Source of the DNA: an uncultured Pelagibacteraceae bacterium
Lineage (GTDB): Bacteria > Pseudomonadota > Alphaproteobacteria > Pelagibacterales > Pelagibacteraceae
Direction: 5' to 3'
DNA length: 39,525 bases
Assembly (NCBI GenBank): GCA_902614055.1
Contig: CACMJX010000006.1
Coordinates: forward strand, 1 to 39,525
The notes beneath the pieces are model-generated. The model saw only the letters and a program-made list of their open reading frames with translations. It ran no database searches and had not been told where the DNA came from. Position numbers and translations under genes: made by a program. Position 1 is the stretch's first letter. Each line of letters begins with the position of its first letter. Below, piece by piece: positions 25,429 through 34,906 of this stretch.

Positions 25429-27717
25429 ATGAAAAAAAACAAAATTGAACATTATTCTGATAAAGAGGCTCTTGAATTTCATAATTCGAATAAATCTGGC
25501 AAGATTGAGATAAATTCATCAAAGCCAATGACGTCAAAAAGGGATCTGGCTTTAGCATACTCTCCTGGTGTAGCAGCACCAGTAAAAGAGATTTATAAAA
25601 ATCCAGAGCTAGCATATGAGTATACAACTAAAGGAAATCTTGTAGCAGTCATAAGTAATGGGTCTGCAATTTTAGGATTAGGAAATTTGGGGGCAATTGC
25701 ATCTAAACCTGTAATGGAGGGTAAAGCAGTTTTATTTAAAAGGTTTGCTGACATAGATGCTATTGATTTAGAGATTGATAGCAAAGATCCGACGGAAATA
25801 GTCAACAGCATAAAAAACTTTGCGGTCAGTTTCGGAGGCATTAATCTTGAAGATATTGCGGCTCCAGAATGTTTTATAATTGAGGAAAATCTAAAAAAAA
25901 TACTTGATATACCAGTATTTCACGATGATCAACATGGGACGGCAATTATTACGTCAGCAGCACTTATTAATTCAATACATATCACTAAAAAAAAGATTTC
26001 TAAAATTAAAGTTGTAGTAAACGGTGCAGGAGCATCTGCTATGGCTTGCTCTGATTTATTTTTAAAATTAGGAGTGAAAAAAGAAAATCTAACAATGATT
26101 GATAGTAAGGGTGTTATTAATTTAAATAGAAAAGGATTAAATAAGTGGAAACTGAAATATGCAAAAAAAACAAACGATAAAAATTTAAATGATGCATTAA
26201 AAAATGCAGATGTCTTTCTAGGTTTATCGTCAGCCGGAATTCTGAAAAAAGAAATGATCAAAAAAATGGCAAAAAATCCAATTATATTTGCATGTGCTAA
26301 TCCTGATCCTGAGATTTTGCCTGAAGAAGCATACAAGATAAGAAAAGATGCAATTATAGCTACAGGAAGATCAGATTATGCAAACCAAGTAAATAATTTA
26401 ATTGGTTTCCCATATATATTTAGAGGTGCACTTGACGTGAGAGCAAAAACTATCAATGAAGAAATGAAAATTTCTGCTGCTAATGCTATTGCCAAATTAG
26501 CTAGAGAGAGAGTTCCTGATGAGGTAGCTGCAGCAATGGGTGGGGATAGACCAAAATACGGAAAAGATTATATAATTCCATCTACATTTGATCCAAGATT
26601 AATAAGTGTTATTCCAGTAGCTGTGGCAAAAGCTGCTATTAAAAGTGGTGTAGCCAGAAGAAAAATTGAAAATTTAAGTTTGTATTCTGAACAATTGAAA
26701 CAAAGATTAGATCCATCAGTAACTATTCTACAAGGGATTAACTCTAAAATAAAGAAAAATCAAAAAACTGTTGTGTTTGCAGATGGAGAAGATGAAAATA
26801 CGTTAAAAGCTGCAATTGCATTTAAAAATAGTGGACTAGGAATTCCTATAATCGTTGCAAAAGAAAATCTTGTTAAAGAAAGATTAAAAGAAATTGGGTA
26901 TGGAGAAAATTTAGATATTAAAATAGTTAATTCTACTAATAAAAATTTGCGAGACAAATATGTAAAACTACTTTTTAAGAAAATGCACAGAGATCAAGGT
27001 TTGCTTGAGAGAGATTGTGATAGAATGATTAGAACTGACAGAGTTATTTGGGCATCATGTATGGTTGAATGCGGAGATGCAGATGCGATGGTGACAGGAA
27101 ATACGAGAAGATATTCCCAATCTTTAGAAAAAATTAAGAAAGTAATTCCTGCAAGGTCAGGTGAAATTATGTTTGGATTAAATATGGTGGTGAGTAAAGG
27201 AAAAACTGTATTTATTGGGGACACATCAGTAAATGAATATCCAACATCTGAGGAATTGGCTGATATAGCGATTTCATCTGCAAGAGTTGTGAGATTGTTT
27301 GGATTTGATCCAAAAGTTGCTTTTTTATCACATTCAACATTCGGTCAACCAATTACTAGCAGAACAAAACATATAAGAGACGCTGTGGATATATTAAAAG
27401 AGAGGAAAGTAGATTTTAAGTTTGATGGTGATATGCAGCCAGATGTTGCTCTTAATGAGGAATATTCTGATTTGTATCCTTTTTCAGCGATAGTGGGGAA
27501 GGCAAACATTTTAATTATGCCTGGTCAACATAGTGCAGCAATTACCAATAAGATTATGAAAACTTTGGGGGGTGCAAAGATTATTGGTCCATTATTAATC
27601 GGTCTTGCACAACCAATAGAAATTGCTCCTTTGCGATCTTCTACATCTGAAATATTAGATTTAGCGTCTGTCGCTGCTTATTCAGCTGGAGTAATTAATT
27701 ATAAAAAAACAAAATAA
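25429..27717 (+). CDS. maeB: NADP-type malic enzyme, hybrid with phosphotransacetylase-like domain
   Basis: MaeB oxidatively decarboxylates malate to pyruvate, usually making NADPH. The 762-residue protein has the malic domain (L-A-Y-S-P-G-V-A-A-P-V near residue 42, D-D-Q-H-G-T-A-I near 166), a nucleotide-binding domain (V-V-N-G-A-G-A-S-A-M-A) and, from about residue 440, a phosphotransacetylase-like domain that ends L-A-Q-P-I-E-I-A-P-L-R-S-S. That tail normally has a regulatory role. The start M-K-K-N-K-I-E at 25429 is preferred; the longer frame from 25354 would overlap murJ. It converges with the BON gene eight bases apart. Confidence 0.94.
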   Translation: MKKNKIEHYSDKEALEFHNSNKSGKIEINSSKPMTSKRDLALAYSPGVAAPVKEIYKNPELAYEYTTKGNLVAVISNGSAILGLGNLGAIASKPVMEGKAVLFKRFADIDAIDLEIDSKDPTEIVNSIKNFAVSFGGINLEDIAAPECFIIEENLKKILDIPVFHDDQHGTAIITSAALINSIHITKKKISKIKVVVNGAGASAMACSDLFLKLGVKKENLTMIDSKGVINLNRKGLNKWKLKYAKKTNDKNLNDALKNADVFLGLSSAGILKKEMIKKMAKNPIIFACANPDPEILPEEAYKIRKDAIIATGRSDYANQVNNLIGFPYIFRGALDVRAKTINEEMKISAANAIAKLARERVPDEVAAAMGGDRPKYGKDYIIPSTFDPRLISVIPVAVAKAAIKSGVARRKIENLSLYSEQLKQRLDPSVTILQGINSKIKKNQKTVVFADGEDENTLKAAIAFKNSGLGIPIIVAKENLVKERLKEIGYGENLDIKIVNSTNKNLRDKYVKLLFKKMHRDQGLLERDCDRMIRTDRVIWASCMVECGDADAMVTGNTRRYSQSLEKIKKVIPARSGEIMFGLNMVVSKGKTVFIGDTSVNEYPTSEELADIAISSARVVRLFGFDPKVAFLSHSTFGQPITSRTKHIRDAVDILKERKVDFKFDGDMQPDVALNEEYSDLYPFSAIVGKANILIMPGQHSAAITNKIMKTLGGAKIIGPLLIGLAQPIEIAPLRSSTSEILDLASVAAYSAGVINYKKTK

Positions 27718-27725
27718 AATATTTA

Positions 27726-28319
27726 CTATTTTTTAACAACTCTCAAATCATCGACTAAGAAAATACTTGTAACTACATCCTCAACATCTAAGATTTGTTT
27801 GGCTTCTTTCAAAACCTCATCTCTCTCTTTCTTATTTTGCGCTATGCCATAAACATAAATTTTCTTTTTATATGTATCGATGTTATAATTGAGAGCTTTA
27901 ATGTTTTTACTTCCAATTAATGCTGCTCTTAATTGTGAAGTTATTAGTAAATCTTTTGCTGATCTTTTAAAATTAAATTTTTCTTTAATTTGTAGATCAT
28001 TATTGACAGATCTAGCACCTTTAATTTCCCAAGCCAACTTAGTAATTTTTAGTTTATCTTCAACAGAGTTTACTTTTCCTGTAAGAAATATCCTTCCATC
28101 AAGGATTTTTGTTTTTACAGATATAAAGTAACTTTTATCTGTTGATAATAATTTTGCTCTTAAATTTTGTTGCATTAAAGAGTCGTCAATTTGAGTTCCA
28201 AGACTCCTTGGATCTAAAGCAATTGAAACTCCAGTGCCTAATACACCTGTAGAAGAGTAACCAACACAACTAGAGAGTAAAACAAAACTTAATAGTATTA
28301 TAATTTTTCTAATTTTCAT
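27726..28319 (-). CDS. BON-domain lipoprotein (OsmY/DolP-like)
   Basis: The 197-residue protein begins with a lipoprotein signal, basic residues, a hydrophobic core and the lipobox L-S-S-C at residues 15-18. Two BON domains follow, one around residues 45-110 with G-R-I-F-L-T-G-K-V-N-S, another around 115-190 with K-K-I-Y-V-Y-G-I-A-Q-N. BON proteins bind phospholipids and stabilise the outer membrane. The gene overlaps the upstream rsmI by 11 bases. The same pairing of rsmI with a BON lipoprotein occurs elsewhere in proteobacteria, as does the divergent LpoA-like gene found here. Confidence 0.88.
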   Translation of the reverse strand: MKIRKIIILLSFVLLSSCVGYSSTGVLGTGVSIALDPRSLGTQIDDSLMQQNLRAKLLSTDKSYFISVKTKILDGRIFLTGKVNSVEDKLKITKLAWEIKGARSVNNDLQIKEKFNFKRSAKDLLITSQLRAALIGSKNIKALNYNIDTYKKKIYVYGIAQNKKERDEVLKEAKQILDVEDVVTSIFLVDDLRVVKK

Positions 28320-29160
28320 TCTTAATTTCGAGACAATATTTGTAAATTAGTCTTTTAGAGATTTCTCTATCTTCTGAAACTTTTTTTACAATATCTTTTA
28401 TTGACATTTTTTTAATTAATTTATTAATTTTTTTTTTATCTGATTCTTCAAGTTCGTTAAAACTTAATTTTTCTTTTCTTATCTCAGAAATAACTATTGT
28501 AATCTCACCTTTTCTTGAAAAATTTATATCTGATAGCTTTTGTACAGAAGTTCTAATATATTCTTCATGATATTTTGAAATTTCTCTACAAATTAGAATA
28601 TCTCTGTCTGAAAAAAATTCTTTTACATCATCTATTCTTTTAATGAATTTATTTGGCGATATAAAAAAAATAATTGAACTTTCTAATAATGAAATGTTTT
28701 TAAATAATTTTTTTACTTGATTTTGTTTTTCCGGTAGAAATCCACAAAAATAAAAATTGTCTGAAAATCCACTTATTGATATTGCTGAACTAACTGCTGA
28801 TGCGCCTGGAACGGGAAAAATATTAATTTTATTTTTAACACACTCTTGAACCAATATTCTACCTGGGTCTGAAACAGCAGGTGTTCCAGCATCTGAGACT
28901 AGTGATACTATTTTATTATTGTTAAGTGTTTCTATTACTTTCTCTAAATTTTTATTTTCATTAAATTTATGATTTGAAATCAGTTTTTTATTTATATCAA
29001 ATTTTTGAAGTATTTTTTTTGTAACTCTTGTATCTTCGCATAAGATTAAATCTGAGTCTTGAAGGATTTTAACAGCTCTAAATGAAATATCACCCATGTT
29101 TCCGATTGGTGTTGCAACACAATATAGCCCAGGTTTAAATTTATTATTGTTTAAATTCAT
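28309..29160 (-). CDS. rsmI: 16S rRNA 2'-O-ribose C1402 methyltransferase
   Basis: RsmI methylates the ribose of C1402 in 16S rRNA with SAM. The 283-residue protein has the tetrapyrrole-methylase-like fold with G-L-Y-C-V-A-T-P-I-G-N-M-G-D-I-S near the start, L-C-E-D-T-R-V-T-K, and V-S-D-A-G-T-P-A-V-S-D-P-G, followed by V-P-G-A-S-A-V. These are clear RsmI signatures. It overlaps the BON lipoprotein gene, and is divergent from the LpoA-like gene 36 bases away. Confidence 0.96.
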   Translation of the reverse strand: MNLNNNKFKPGLYCVATPIGNMGDISFRAVKILQDSDLILCEDTRVTKKILQKFDINKKLISNHKFNENKNLEKVIETLNNNKIVSLVSDAGTPAVSDPGRILVQECVKNKINIFPVPGASAVSSAISISGFSDNFYFCGFLPEKQNQVKKLFKNISLLESSIIFFISPNKFIKRIDDVKEFFSDRDILICREISKYHEEYIRTSVQKLSDINFSRKGEITIVISEIRKEKLSFNELEESDKKKINKLIKKMSIKDIVKKVSEDREISKRLIYKYCLEIKNEN

Positions 29161-29196
29161 ATGAATTCTCTAAATAAATATATTATTAAAACTTAA

Positions 29197-30348
29197 ATGA
29201 AAACTTTAATTAAATTGTTAATGTTTATTGCATTAAGTGTCACTCTTTCTAGTCAAAACATATACGCGTCTGAAAAAATTAAGATTGGATTAATTGTTCC
29301 TTTAAGCGGTAAAAATTCTTTAATTGGTGAAAAAATTATTAAATCAATAAGAATGGCAATAAATAAAATTAATGATGAAAGGGTGGAGATCATTCCAAAA
29401 GATACGAAATCAAATCCCATTGATGCTTTAAAAGTATCCAACGAATTATATAAAGAAGGTGTAAAAATAATTATTGGCCCGGTCTTTAACGAAAGTACAA
29501 AATATCTTGATGATTTAGAAGATGTAACTTTTATATCTTTTACGAACAAATTGATCGGAAATCCAAAAAATGTAATCAGCGCTGGTGTCAATGCTGTATC
29601 ACAAGTACAAACAATAAAAAAATTTAATAGAAGAAATAATTTATCAAAAAGTATTATTTTAATACCAAGAGCACAATTTAAAAAAGAGATAGAGGAAGCA
29701 ATTAATAAAACTAAAATTAAACATAAAGAAGTATTTTATTATGACAGAGAGCCAACGAAACTTACGAAGCAAATTGAAGAATTAACTAAATATCAAACAA
29801 GGAAAAATAATCTAAAATTTGAAATACAAAGACTTGAGGGTTTATCATTTAAAGACAAAAATAAAAAAATACAAAATTTAGAGAAAAGAGATACACTTGG
29901 AGATATTAATTTTGACTCAGTAGTTATAGCTGATTTTGATGAAAATTTAAAAAGTGTTGCTACTTCTCTTCTATATACAGATGTCTCTTCAAAAAAAATT
30001 TCTTATATAACGTTAAATCAATGGTTTGATGAAAGTCTATTAAAGGATGATACCCTACATCCAATATATTTTCCCTCAATTAACAAAGATAATTATGAAC
30101 TATTTATGAATGATTTTAGAAATGCTTATGGTTTAGATGGAGATCAACTTTCATTTTTAAGCTATGATTTAATAGGGTTGGTCTATTTTTTAATTTATGA
30201 AAACAATTTTAAAATTTCAAAAAAAATATTCTATAAAAAAAATAAGTTTAAAGGTAAAATAGGAGTTTTTGAAATAAGCAAAAATACTATTACTCATCAA
30301 CTAAACTTTTATAGAATTGAAGATAAAAAATTCAAAAAAATTTTTTAA
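29197..30348 (+). CDS. Periplasmic binding-type protein, LppC/LpoA-like
   Basis: The 383-residue protein has a signal peptide ending I-Y-A-S and then the opening of a type I periplasmic binding fold: I-G-L-I-V-P-L-S-G-K-N-S-L-I-G-E-K, later N-P-I-D-A-L-K-V-S-N-E-L and I-I-G-P-V-F-N-E-S-T. No ABC transporter genes are adjacent. Its place divergent to rsmI is that of LpoA, the activator of the penicillin-binding protein PBP1A, so a role in cell-wall synthesis is likelier than nutrient uptake. A lipobox is not evident. Its end overlaps rdgB by 17 bases. Confidence 0.75.
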   Translation: MKTLIKLLMFIALSVTLSSQNIYASEKIKIGLIVPLSGKNSLIGEKIIKSIRMAINKINDERVEIIPKDTKSNPIDALKVSNELYKEGVKIIIGPVFNESTKYLDDLEDVTFISFTNKLIGNPKNVISAGVNAVSQVQTIKKFNRRNNLSKSIILIPRAQFKKEIEEAINKTKIKHKEVFYYDREPTKLTKQIEELTKYQTRKNNLKFEIQRLEGLSFKDKNKKIQNLEKRDTLGDINFDSVVIADFDENLKSVATSLLYTDVSSKKISYITLNQWFDESLLKDDTLHPIYFPSINKDNYELFMNDFRNAYGLDGDQLSFLSYDLIGLVYFLIYENNFKISKKIFYKKNKFKGKIGVFEISKNTITHQLNFYRIEDKKFKKIF

Positions 30349-30934
30349 TTTTTTTGAATGCATTAAATCGATGATCTATACTATATTTTTTATGAGGTTC
30401 CATCTCACCAAAAGTTAATCTTTTTCCTTTAGGTATAAAGATTGGATCATATCCAAAACCATTTTTTCCTTTCTTAAAATTAGATATTCGTCCCTCAATT
30501 TTACCGATTTTACTTATAAATTTACCATTTGGCCAAAAGATAGTAAGTACACAAATAAATCTTGCACTTAATTTCTTTTTTTTCCAATTTTTGTCTTTTT
30601 TAGAAATTTCTTTGTAAACTTTTTTAATAGCTAAATTGAAATTTCTTTTTTTTCCTGACCAATCTGCTGAATATACGCCCGGTGCTTTATCTAAAATATC
30701 AATCTCGATTCCTGAGTCATCTGATAAACAAATTTTACTAGTTTTTTTTGAAAAATATTTTGCTTTTAAAAGAGAGTTTTGCGTAAATGTGGTTCCTGTC
30801 TCTATTGGACTTGGTATTTTAAAGTCCAAATTTGAATAAATTTTTAAACTTTTAGGTAATAGATCTGCTATTTCCTTGAGTTTTCCTTTATTATTTGAGC
30901 CAATGAATATCTCTTTAATTTTTTTTTTAGACAT
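30332..30934 (-). CDS. rdgB: dITP/XTP pyrophosphatase (RdgB/HAM1)
   Basis: RdgB cleaves non-canonical purine triphosphates such as ITP and XTP to keep them out of nucleic acids. The 200-residue protein has the family start I-F-I-G-S-N-N-K-G-K-L-K-E-I, the C-L-S-D-D-S-G-I-E-I-D motif near residue 69, P-G-V-Y-S-A-D-W-S-G and G-F-G-Y-D-P-I-F. Its upstream region is shared with grpE, only 35 bases away. The 3' end overlaps the convergent LpoA-like gene. Confidence 0.95.
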   Translation of the reverse strand: MSKKKIKEIFIGSNNKGKLKEIADLLPKSLKIYSNLDFKIPSPIETGTTFTQNSLLKAKYFSKKTSKICLSDDSGIEIDILDKAPGVYSADWSGKKRNFNLAIKKVYKEISKKDKNWKKKKLSARFICVLTIFWPNGKFISKIGKIEGRISNFKKGKNGFGYDPIFIPKGKRLTFGEMEPHKKYSIDHRFNAFKKIKKFF

Positions 30935-30962
30935 CTAGAAATTATACTTTTTCTTACCATAT
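30935..30962 (+). promoter_or_regulatory. Possible heat-shock (sigma-32) promoter of grpE
   Basis: CTAGAAA (30935-30941) followed after 13 bases by TACCATAT (30955-30962) resembles the sigma-32 pattern CTTGAAA / CCCCATnT. The start site would fall within about two bases of the grpE ATG, and no Shine-Dalgarno precedes that ATG, so the message may be leaderless. This is resemblance only. Confidence 0.35.
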
Positions 30963-30969
30963 AAACAAT

Positions 30970-31626
30970 ATGGACAAAGAAGAATTAAAAGAAAACACGG
31001 ACAAAAGTACTCCTGATGAGGATGAGTTAAATACTCAAGCTACTGAAAACCATAATGAAGATCAAGATAGTGAAGATAAAAATTTAGAGTCCGAGAAAAA
31101 AGAAAAAGAAGATGAAAAGCTATCCCCAGAGGAAGAATTGGAGTCGCTCAAAGATAAACTAGCTAGAACATTTGCAGAAATGGAAAATCAGAGAAGAAGG
31201 TTTGAAAAAGAAAAAGAAGATGCATACGAGTATGGTGGATATTCGTTCGCAAAAGAAGCATTAAACCTATTAGATAATCTTGAGAGATCAAAAGCTGTAT
31301 TAGAAAGCGACGAAAAGTTAAAAAATACAGATGCGCTTAAAAAGATCGTAGAACATTTAGATATTATAAACAATGATATGCTTTCAATATTCAAAAAAAA
31401 TAATATCGAACCTGTAAAATCAATTAATGAAAAGCTTGACCCCAATCTTCATCAAGCAATGTTAGAAATAGAGGATGAATCAAAAGAACCTGGAACAATT
31501 GTTCAAGAAATACAAAAAGGATTCATGATGAAAGACAGATTATTGAGACCTGCTTTAGTTGCTGTTTCAAAGAAAATTGTTAAGGAAGAACAAAAAGAAG
31601 ATAAAAAAGATGAAAAAAACCAATAA
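30970..31626 (+). CDS. grpE: Nucleotide exchange factor GrpE
   Basis: GrpE releases ADP from DnaK. The 218-residue protein starts with about 60 highly acidic residues, continues with a long coiled-coil helix (L-A-R-T-F-A-E-M-E-N-Q-R-R-R-F-E-K-E near residue 65) and ends in the beta domain with N-P-N-L-H-Q-A-M-like text, G-T-I-V-Q-E-I-Q-K-G-F and L-L-R-P-A-L-V-A-V-S. It stands first in grpE-dnaK-dnaJ. An hrcA gene, which often precedes grpE, is not here. Confidence 0.95.
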   Translation: MDKEELKENTDKSTPDEDELNTQATENHNEDQDSEDKNLESEKKEKEDEKLSPEEELESLKDKLARTFAEMENQRRRFEKEKEDAYEYGGYSFAKEALNLLDNLERSKAVLESDEKLKNTDALKKIVEHLDIINNDMLSIFKKNNIEPVKSINEKLDPNLHQAMLEIEDESKEPGTIVQEIQKGFMMKDRLLRPALVAVSKKIVKEEQKEDKKDEKNQ

Positions 31627-31701
31627 AAACAACCAAAATTTATATTTTATAGATGGTTGTAGTCTAAAAATTAGCACTTATATGACGAAGAGGTATTAAT
31701 T

Positions 31702-33630
31702 ATGAGTAAAGTAATAGGAATAGATTTAGGAACAACCAACTCTTGTGTAGCAGTAATGGAGGGTACGCAGGCTAAGGTTTTAGAAAACGCTGAAGGGGCA
31801 AGAACAACTCCATCAGTTGTTGCGTTTTCTGATAATGATGAAAAATTAATTGGACAACCTGCAAAAAGACAAGCAGTAACAAATCCTGAAAATACAATAT
31901 TTGCTGTTAAAAGATTGATTGGAAGAAATTTTGACGATCCATCTGTTAAAAAAGATGTTGAAACTGCACCATTTAAAATTATTAACTCAGATAAAGGAGA
32001 TGCTTGGATAGAAGCAAAAGGTAACAAATATTCTCCATCTCAAATTTCTGCTTTTACACTTCAGAAGATGAAAGAGACTGCTGAAAAATATTTAGGTCAA
32101 GAAGTTAAACAAGCTGTAATAACAGTGCCTGCATATTTTAATGATGCTCAAAGACAAGCAACTAAAGATGCCGGTAAAATAGCAGGGCTAGAAGTTTTAA
32201 GAATTATTAATGAACCAACTGCAGCTTCACTTGCTTACGGATTGGACAAAAAAACAAATAACAAAATTGCCGTTTATGATTTAGGTGGTGGTACATTTGA
32301 TGTTTCAATACTTGAGTTAGGAGATGGAGTATTCGAAGTTAAATCTACAAATGGAGACACTTTTTTAGGTGGAGAAGATTTTGATAATACAATTGTAGAT
32401 TACTTATTAACTGAATTTAAAAAAGAAAATGGCATAGACCTAAAATCTGATAAATTAGCCTTACAAAGACTTAAAGAGGCAGCTGAAAAAGCAAAAATTG
32501 AATTATCTTCAGCAGCACAAACCGAAATAAATTTGCCATTTATTACAGCAGACAAAACTGGTCCGAAACATATTAATATGAAAATGACCAGAGCAAAGCT
32601 AGAAGCTCTTGTAGAAGATCTTATTTCTAGAACTATTCCACCGTGCGAAACAGCACTTAAAGATGCTGGTTTAAATGCTAGTGAAATCGATGAGGTGATA
32701 CTTGTTGGTGGAATGACTAGAATGCCAAAAGTAATTGAAGAAGTTAAAAATTTCTTTGGTAAAGAACCAAACAAATCGGTTAACCCTGATGAGGTTGTTG
32801 CAATGGGAGCTGCTATTCAAGCGGGTGTGTTACAAGGAGACGTTAAAGACGTACTATTGTTAGATGTCACGCCGTTATCACTTGGGATAGAAACTTTAGG
32901 TGGAGTTTCAACTAAACTAATAGAGAAAAATACAACAATACCAACTAAAAAAAGTCAGGTTTTCTCAACAGCTGAAGACAACCAACCTGCAGTTTCTATT
33001 AGAGTTTTACAAGGAGAAAGAGATATGGCCTCTGACAATAAAGTTTTAGGCAATTTTGAACTAGTAGGTATAGCTCCAGCTCCAAGAGGCGTTCCTCAAA
33101 TTGAGGTTACATTTGATATTGACGCAAATGGAATCGTAAATGTTTCTGCAAAAGATAAAGGAACTGGTAAAGAACAAAAAATTCAAATTCAAGCATCAGG
33201 TGGACTAAGTGATGAAGAAATAAACCAGATGGTTAAGGATGCTGAGACAAACAAAGAAGCAGATAAAAAGAAAAGAGAAGCTGTAGATGCGAGAAACCAA
33301 GCTGATACTTTGCTTCATTCTACTGAAAAAAATTTAAAAGAACATGGCAGTAAAGTTTCTGATGCAGATAAAAAAGCTATTGAAGATGCATCCGCGAATG
33401 TAAGAAACGCATTAAAAGGAACTGATGTAGAGGAAATAAAAAAGAAAACTCAAGATTTGGTTCAAGCTTCAATGAAATTAGGAGAAGCTATTTACAAATC
33501 ACAACAAAGTACAAAACCTGGTGATGCACCTGAAGATAAAAAAGATGCAAAAGATGAAGGGAAAAAAGACGATAATGTTGTTGATGCAGACTTTGAAGAA
33601 GTAAAAGACGATAAAGAAAAAAGCGCCTAA
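31702..33630 (+). CDS. dnaK: Chaperone DnaK (Hsp70)
   Basis: DnaK binds exposed hydrophobic peptides in an ATP-driven cycle with DnaJ and GrpE. The 642-residue protein shows [13 protein letters not shown] at the start, the phosphate loop [12 protein letters not shown] and [10 protein letters not shown]. The linker [11 protein letters not shown] precedes the substrate domain, and the acidic tail contains [15 protein letters not shown] about eight bases before the ATG is a good ribosome site. A TTAGCACTT element lies 23 bases before the ATG. Confidence 0.98.
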   Translation: MSKVIGIDLGTTNSCVAVMEGTQAKVLENAEGARTTPSVVAFSDNDEKLIGQPAKRQAVTNPENTIFAVKRLIGRNFDDPSVKKDVETAPFKIINSDKGDAWIEAKGNKYSPSQISAFTLQKMKETAEKYLGQEVKQAVITVPAYFNDAQRQATKDAGKIAGLEVLRIINEPTAASLAYGLDKKTNNKIAVYDLGGGTFDVSILELGDGVFEVKSTNGDTFLGGEDFDNTIVDYLLTEFKKENGIDLKSDKLALQRLKEAAEKAKIELSSAAQTEINLPFITADKTGPKHINMKMTRAKLEALVEDLISRTIPPCETALKDAGLNASEIDEVILVGGMTRMPKVIEEVKNFFGKEPNKSVNPDEVVAMGAAIQAGVLQGDVKDVLLLDVTPLSLGIETLGGVSTKLIEKNTTIPTKKSQVFSTAEDNQPAVSIRVLQGERDMASDNKVLGNFELVGIAPAPRGVPQIEVTFDIDANGIVNVSAKDKGTGKEQKIQIQASGGLSDEEINQMVKDAETNKEADKKKREAVDARNQADTLLHSTEKNLKEHGSKVSDADKKAIEDASANVRNALKGTDVEEIKKKTQDLVQASMKLGEAIYKSQQSTKPGDAPEDKKDAKDEGKKDDNVVDADFEEVKDDKEKSA

Positions 33631-33658
33631 ACTATCAACCATTTGTCTATAACTAGTT

Positions 33659-34789
33659 ATGGCAAAAAGAGATTACTACGATGTTTTGGGTGTTGAAAAA
33701 AGCGCTGGTCCAGATCAGATAAAAGCAGCTTATAGAAAACAAGCAATAAAATACCATCCTGATAAAAACAAAGGCGACAAAGGAGCTGAAGAAAAGTTCA
33801 AAGAAGCTTCGGAAGCCTACCATGTTCTCTCGAATTCAGAGAGAAAACAAAATTATGATAATTTTGGGCATGCAGCATTTGAAAATGGTGGCGGAGGTGG
33901 AAGAGGTGGTTTCGGAAATTTTGACTTTTCTGGCTCTTTTTCAGATATCTTTGAAGACTTTTTTGGCGAGGGTTTTGGCGGAGGTGGAAGAAGATCCAGA
34001 AGATCCAATAACCGTGGCTCTGATTTAAGATATGACTTATCTATAAGCTTAGAAGAAGCTTATGCTGGAAAAAAACAAGATATTAAATTCTCAACTTCTG
34101 ATAAATGTGATGTTTGTAGCGGATCAGGTTCAAAACCAGGCTATAGTGCAAGCACTTGTTCAATGTGTGGAGGACATGGACAAGTTCGCTCAAGCCAAGG
34201 ATTTTTTACAGTGCAACAAACTTGCCCTCAGTGTGCAGGTTCCGGAGAACAAATAACTCACCCATGTACAAATTGTGGTGGTACAGGTAAAAAACAAACA
34301 AGTAAGAGACTTTCTGTAACTATTCCTAAAGGAGTAGATGATGGGACTAGAATTAGATTATCTGGCAAAGGTGAGGCAGGTTCAAGGGGAGCTAGTAATG
34401 GTGATCTTTATTTATTTATTAATGTAAATTCTCATGAACTTTTCAAAAGATCTGAAGAAAATTTATTTTTTGAATGCCCAATATCGATTGCAGACGCTGC
34501 ATTAGGAGCTGAAATAAAAATACCAACAATAGATGGTGGGAAAGCAAAAATAAAAATCCCAGCTGGAACACAAAGTGGTAAACAATTTAGATTAAGAGAA
34601 AAAGGAATGCCATTAATGAGGGGAAATAATTATGGGGATCTTTATGTTCAGGTGAACACTGAGGTACCGGTATCTTTAAATAAAGAACAAAAAGAATTAC
34701 TTGAGAAATTTAGAGAAATTGAGAATGAAAAATCAAATCCAAGTATTAAAAAATTCTTTAAAAAAGCAAAAAGTTTCTGGAAAAATTAG
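33659..34789 (+). CDS. dnaJ: Chaperone DnaJ (Hsp40)
   Basis: DnaJ delivers substrates to DnaK and triggers its ATPase. The 376-residue protein has the J domain with the H-P-D triad (I-K-Y-H-P-D-K), a Gly/Phe-rich region around residues 75-110, four zinc-finger repeats of the C-x-x-C-x-G-x-G type (C-D-V-C-S-G-S-G, C-S-M-C-G-G-H-G, C-P-Q-C-A-G-S-G, C-T-N-C-G-G-T-G), and the C-terminal substrate domain. The layout and length are normal for a type I DnaJ. Its TAG is followed at once by the ATG of a microprotein. Confidence 0.97.
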   Translation: MAKRDYYDVLGVEKSAGPDQIKAAYRKQAIKYHPDKNKGDKGAEEKFKEASEAYHVLSNSERKQNYDNFGHAAFENGGGGGRGGFGNFDFSGSFSDIFEDFFGEGFGGGGRRSRRSNNRGSDLRYDLSISLEEAYAGKKQDIKFSTSDKCDVCSGSGSKPGYSASTCSMCGGHGQVRSSQGFFTVQQTCPQCAGSGEQITHPCTNCGGTGKKQTSKRLSVTIPKGVDDGTRIRLSGKGEAGSRGASNGDLYLFINVNSHELFKRSEENLFFECPISIADAALGAEIKIPTIDGGKAKIKIPAGTQSGKQFRLREKGMPLMRGNNYGDLYVQVNTEVPVSLNKEQKELLEKFREIENEKSNPSIKKFFKKAKSFWKN

Positions 34790-34891
34790 ATGAAAAAAAA
34801 AATTAAATATATAGTTTTTGGAATTATATACGTATTAGCAATTTTGATTTTGGGTGCCTATTTTTATAAAGAAGGAATTGGTATAATCTAG
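34790..34891 (+). CDS. 33-residue membrane microprotein after dnaJ
   Basis: The ATG lies on the base directly after the dnaJ stop. The product has a basic start (M-K-K-K-I-K-Y), one hydrophobic helix of about 18 residues (I-V-F-G-I-I-Y-V-L-A-I-L-I-L-G-A-Y-F) and a short tail Y-K-E-G-I-G-I-I. This positive-inside, single-span layout is typical of small membrane proteins. No separate promoter or ribosome site is seen, so translation would be coupled to dnaJ. The function is unknown; chance cannot be excluded at this length. Confidence 0.5.
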   Translation: MKKKIKYIVFGIIYVLAILILGAYFYKEGIGII

Positions 34892-34906
34892 CACTTTTAA
34901 TTTTCA

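Noticed and set aside
25593..27224. Minus-strand open frames inside maeB
   Set aside because: maeB is conserved along its full length; the antisense frames look like composition artefacts.
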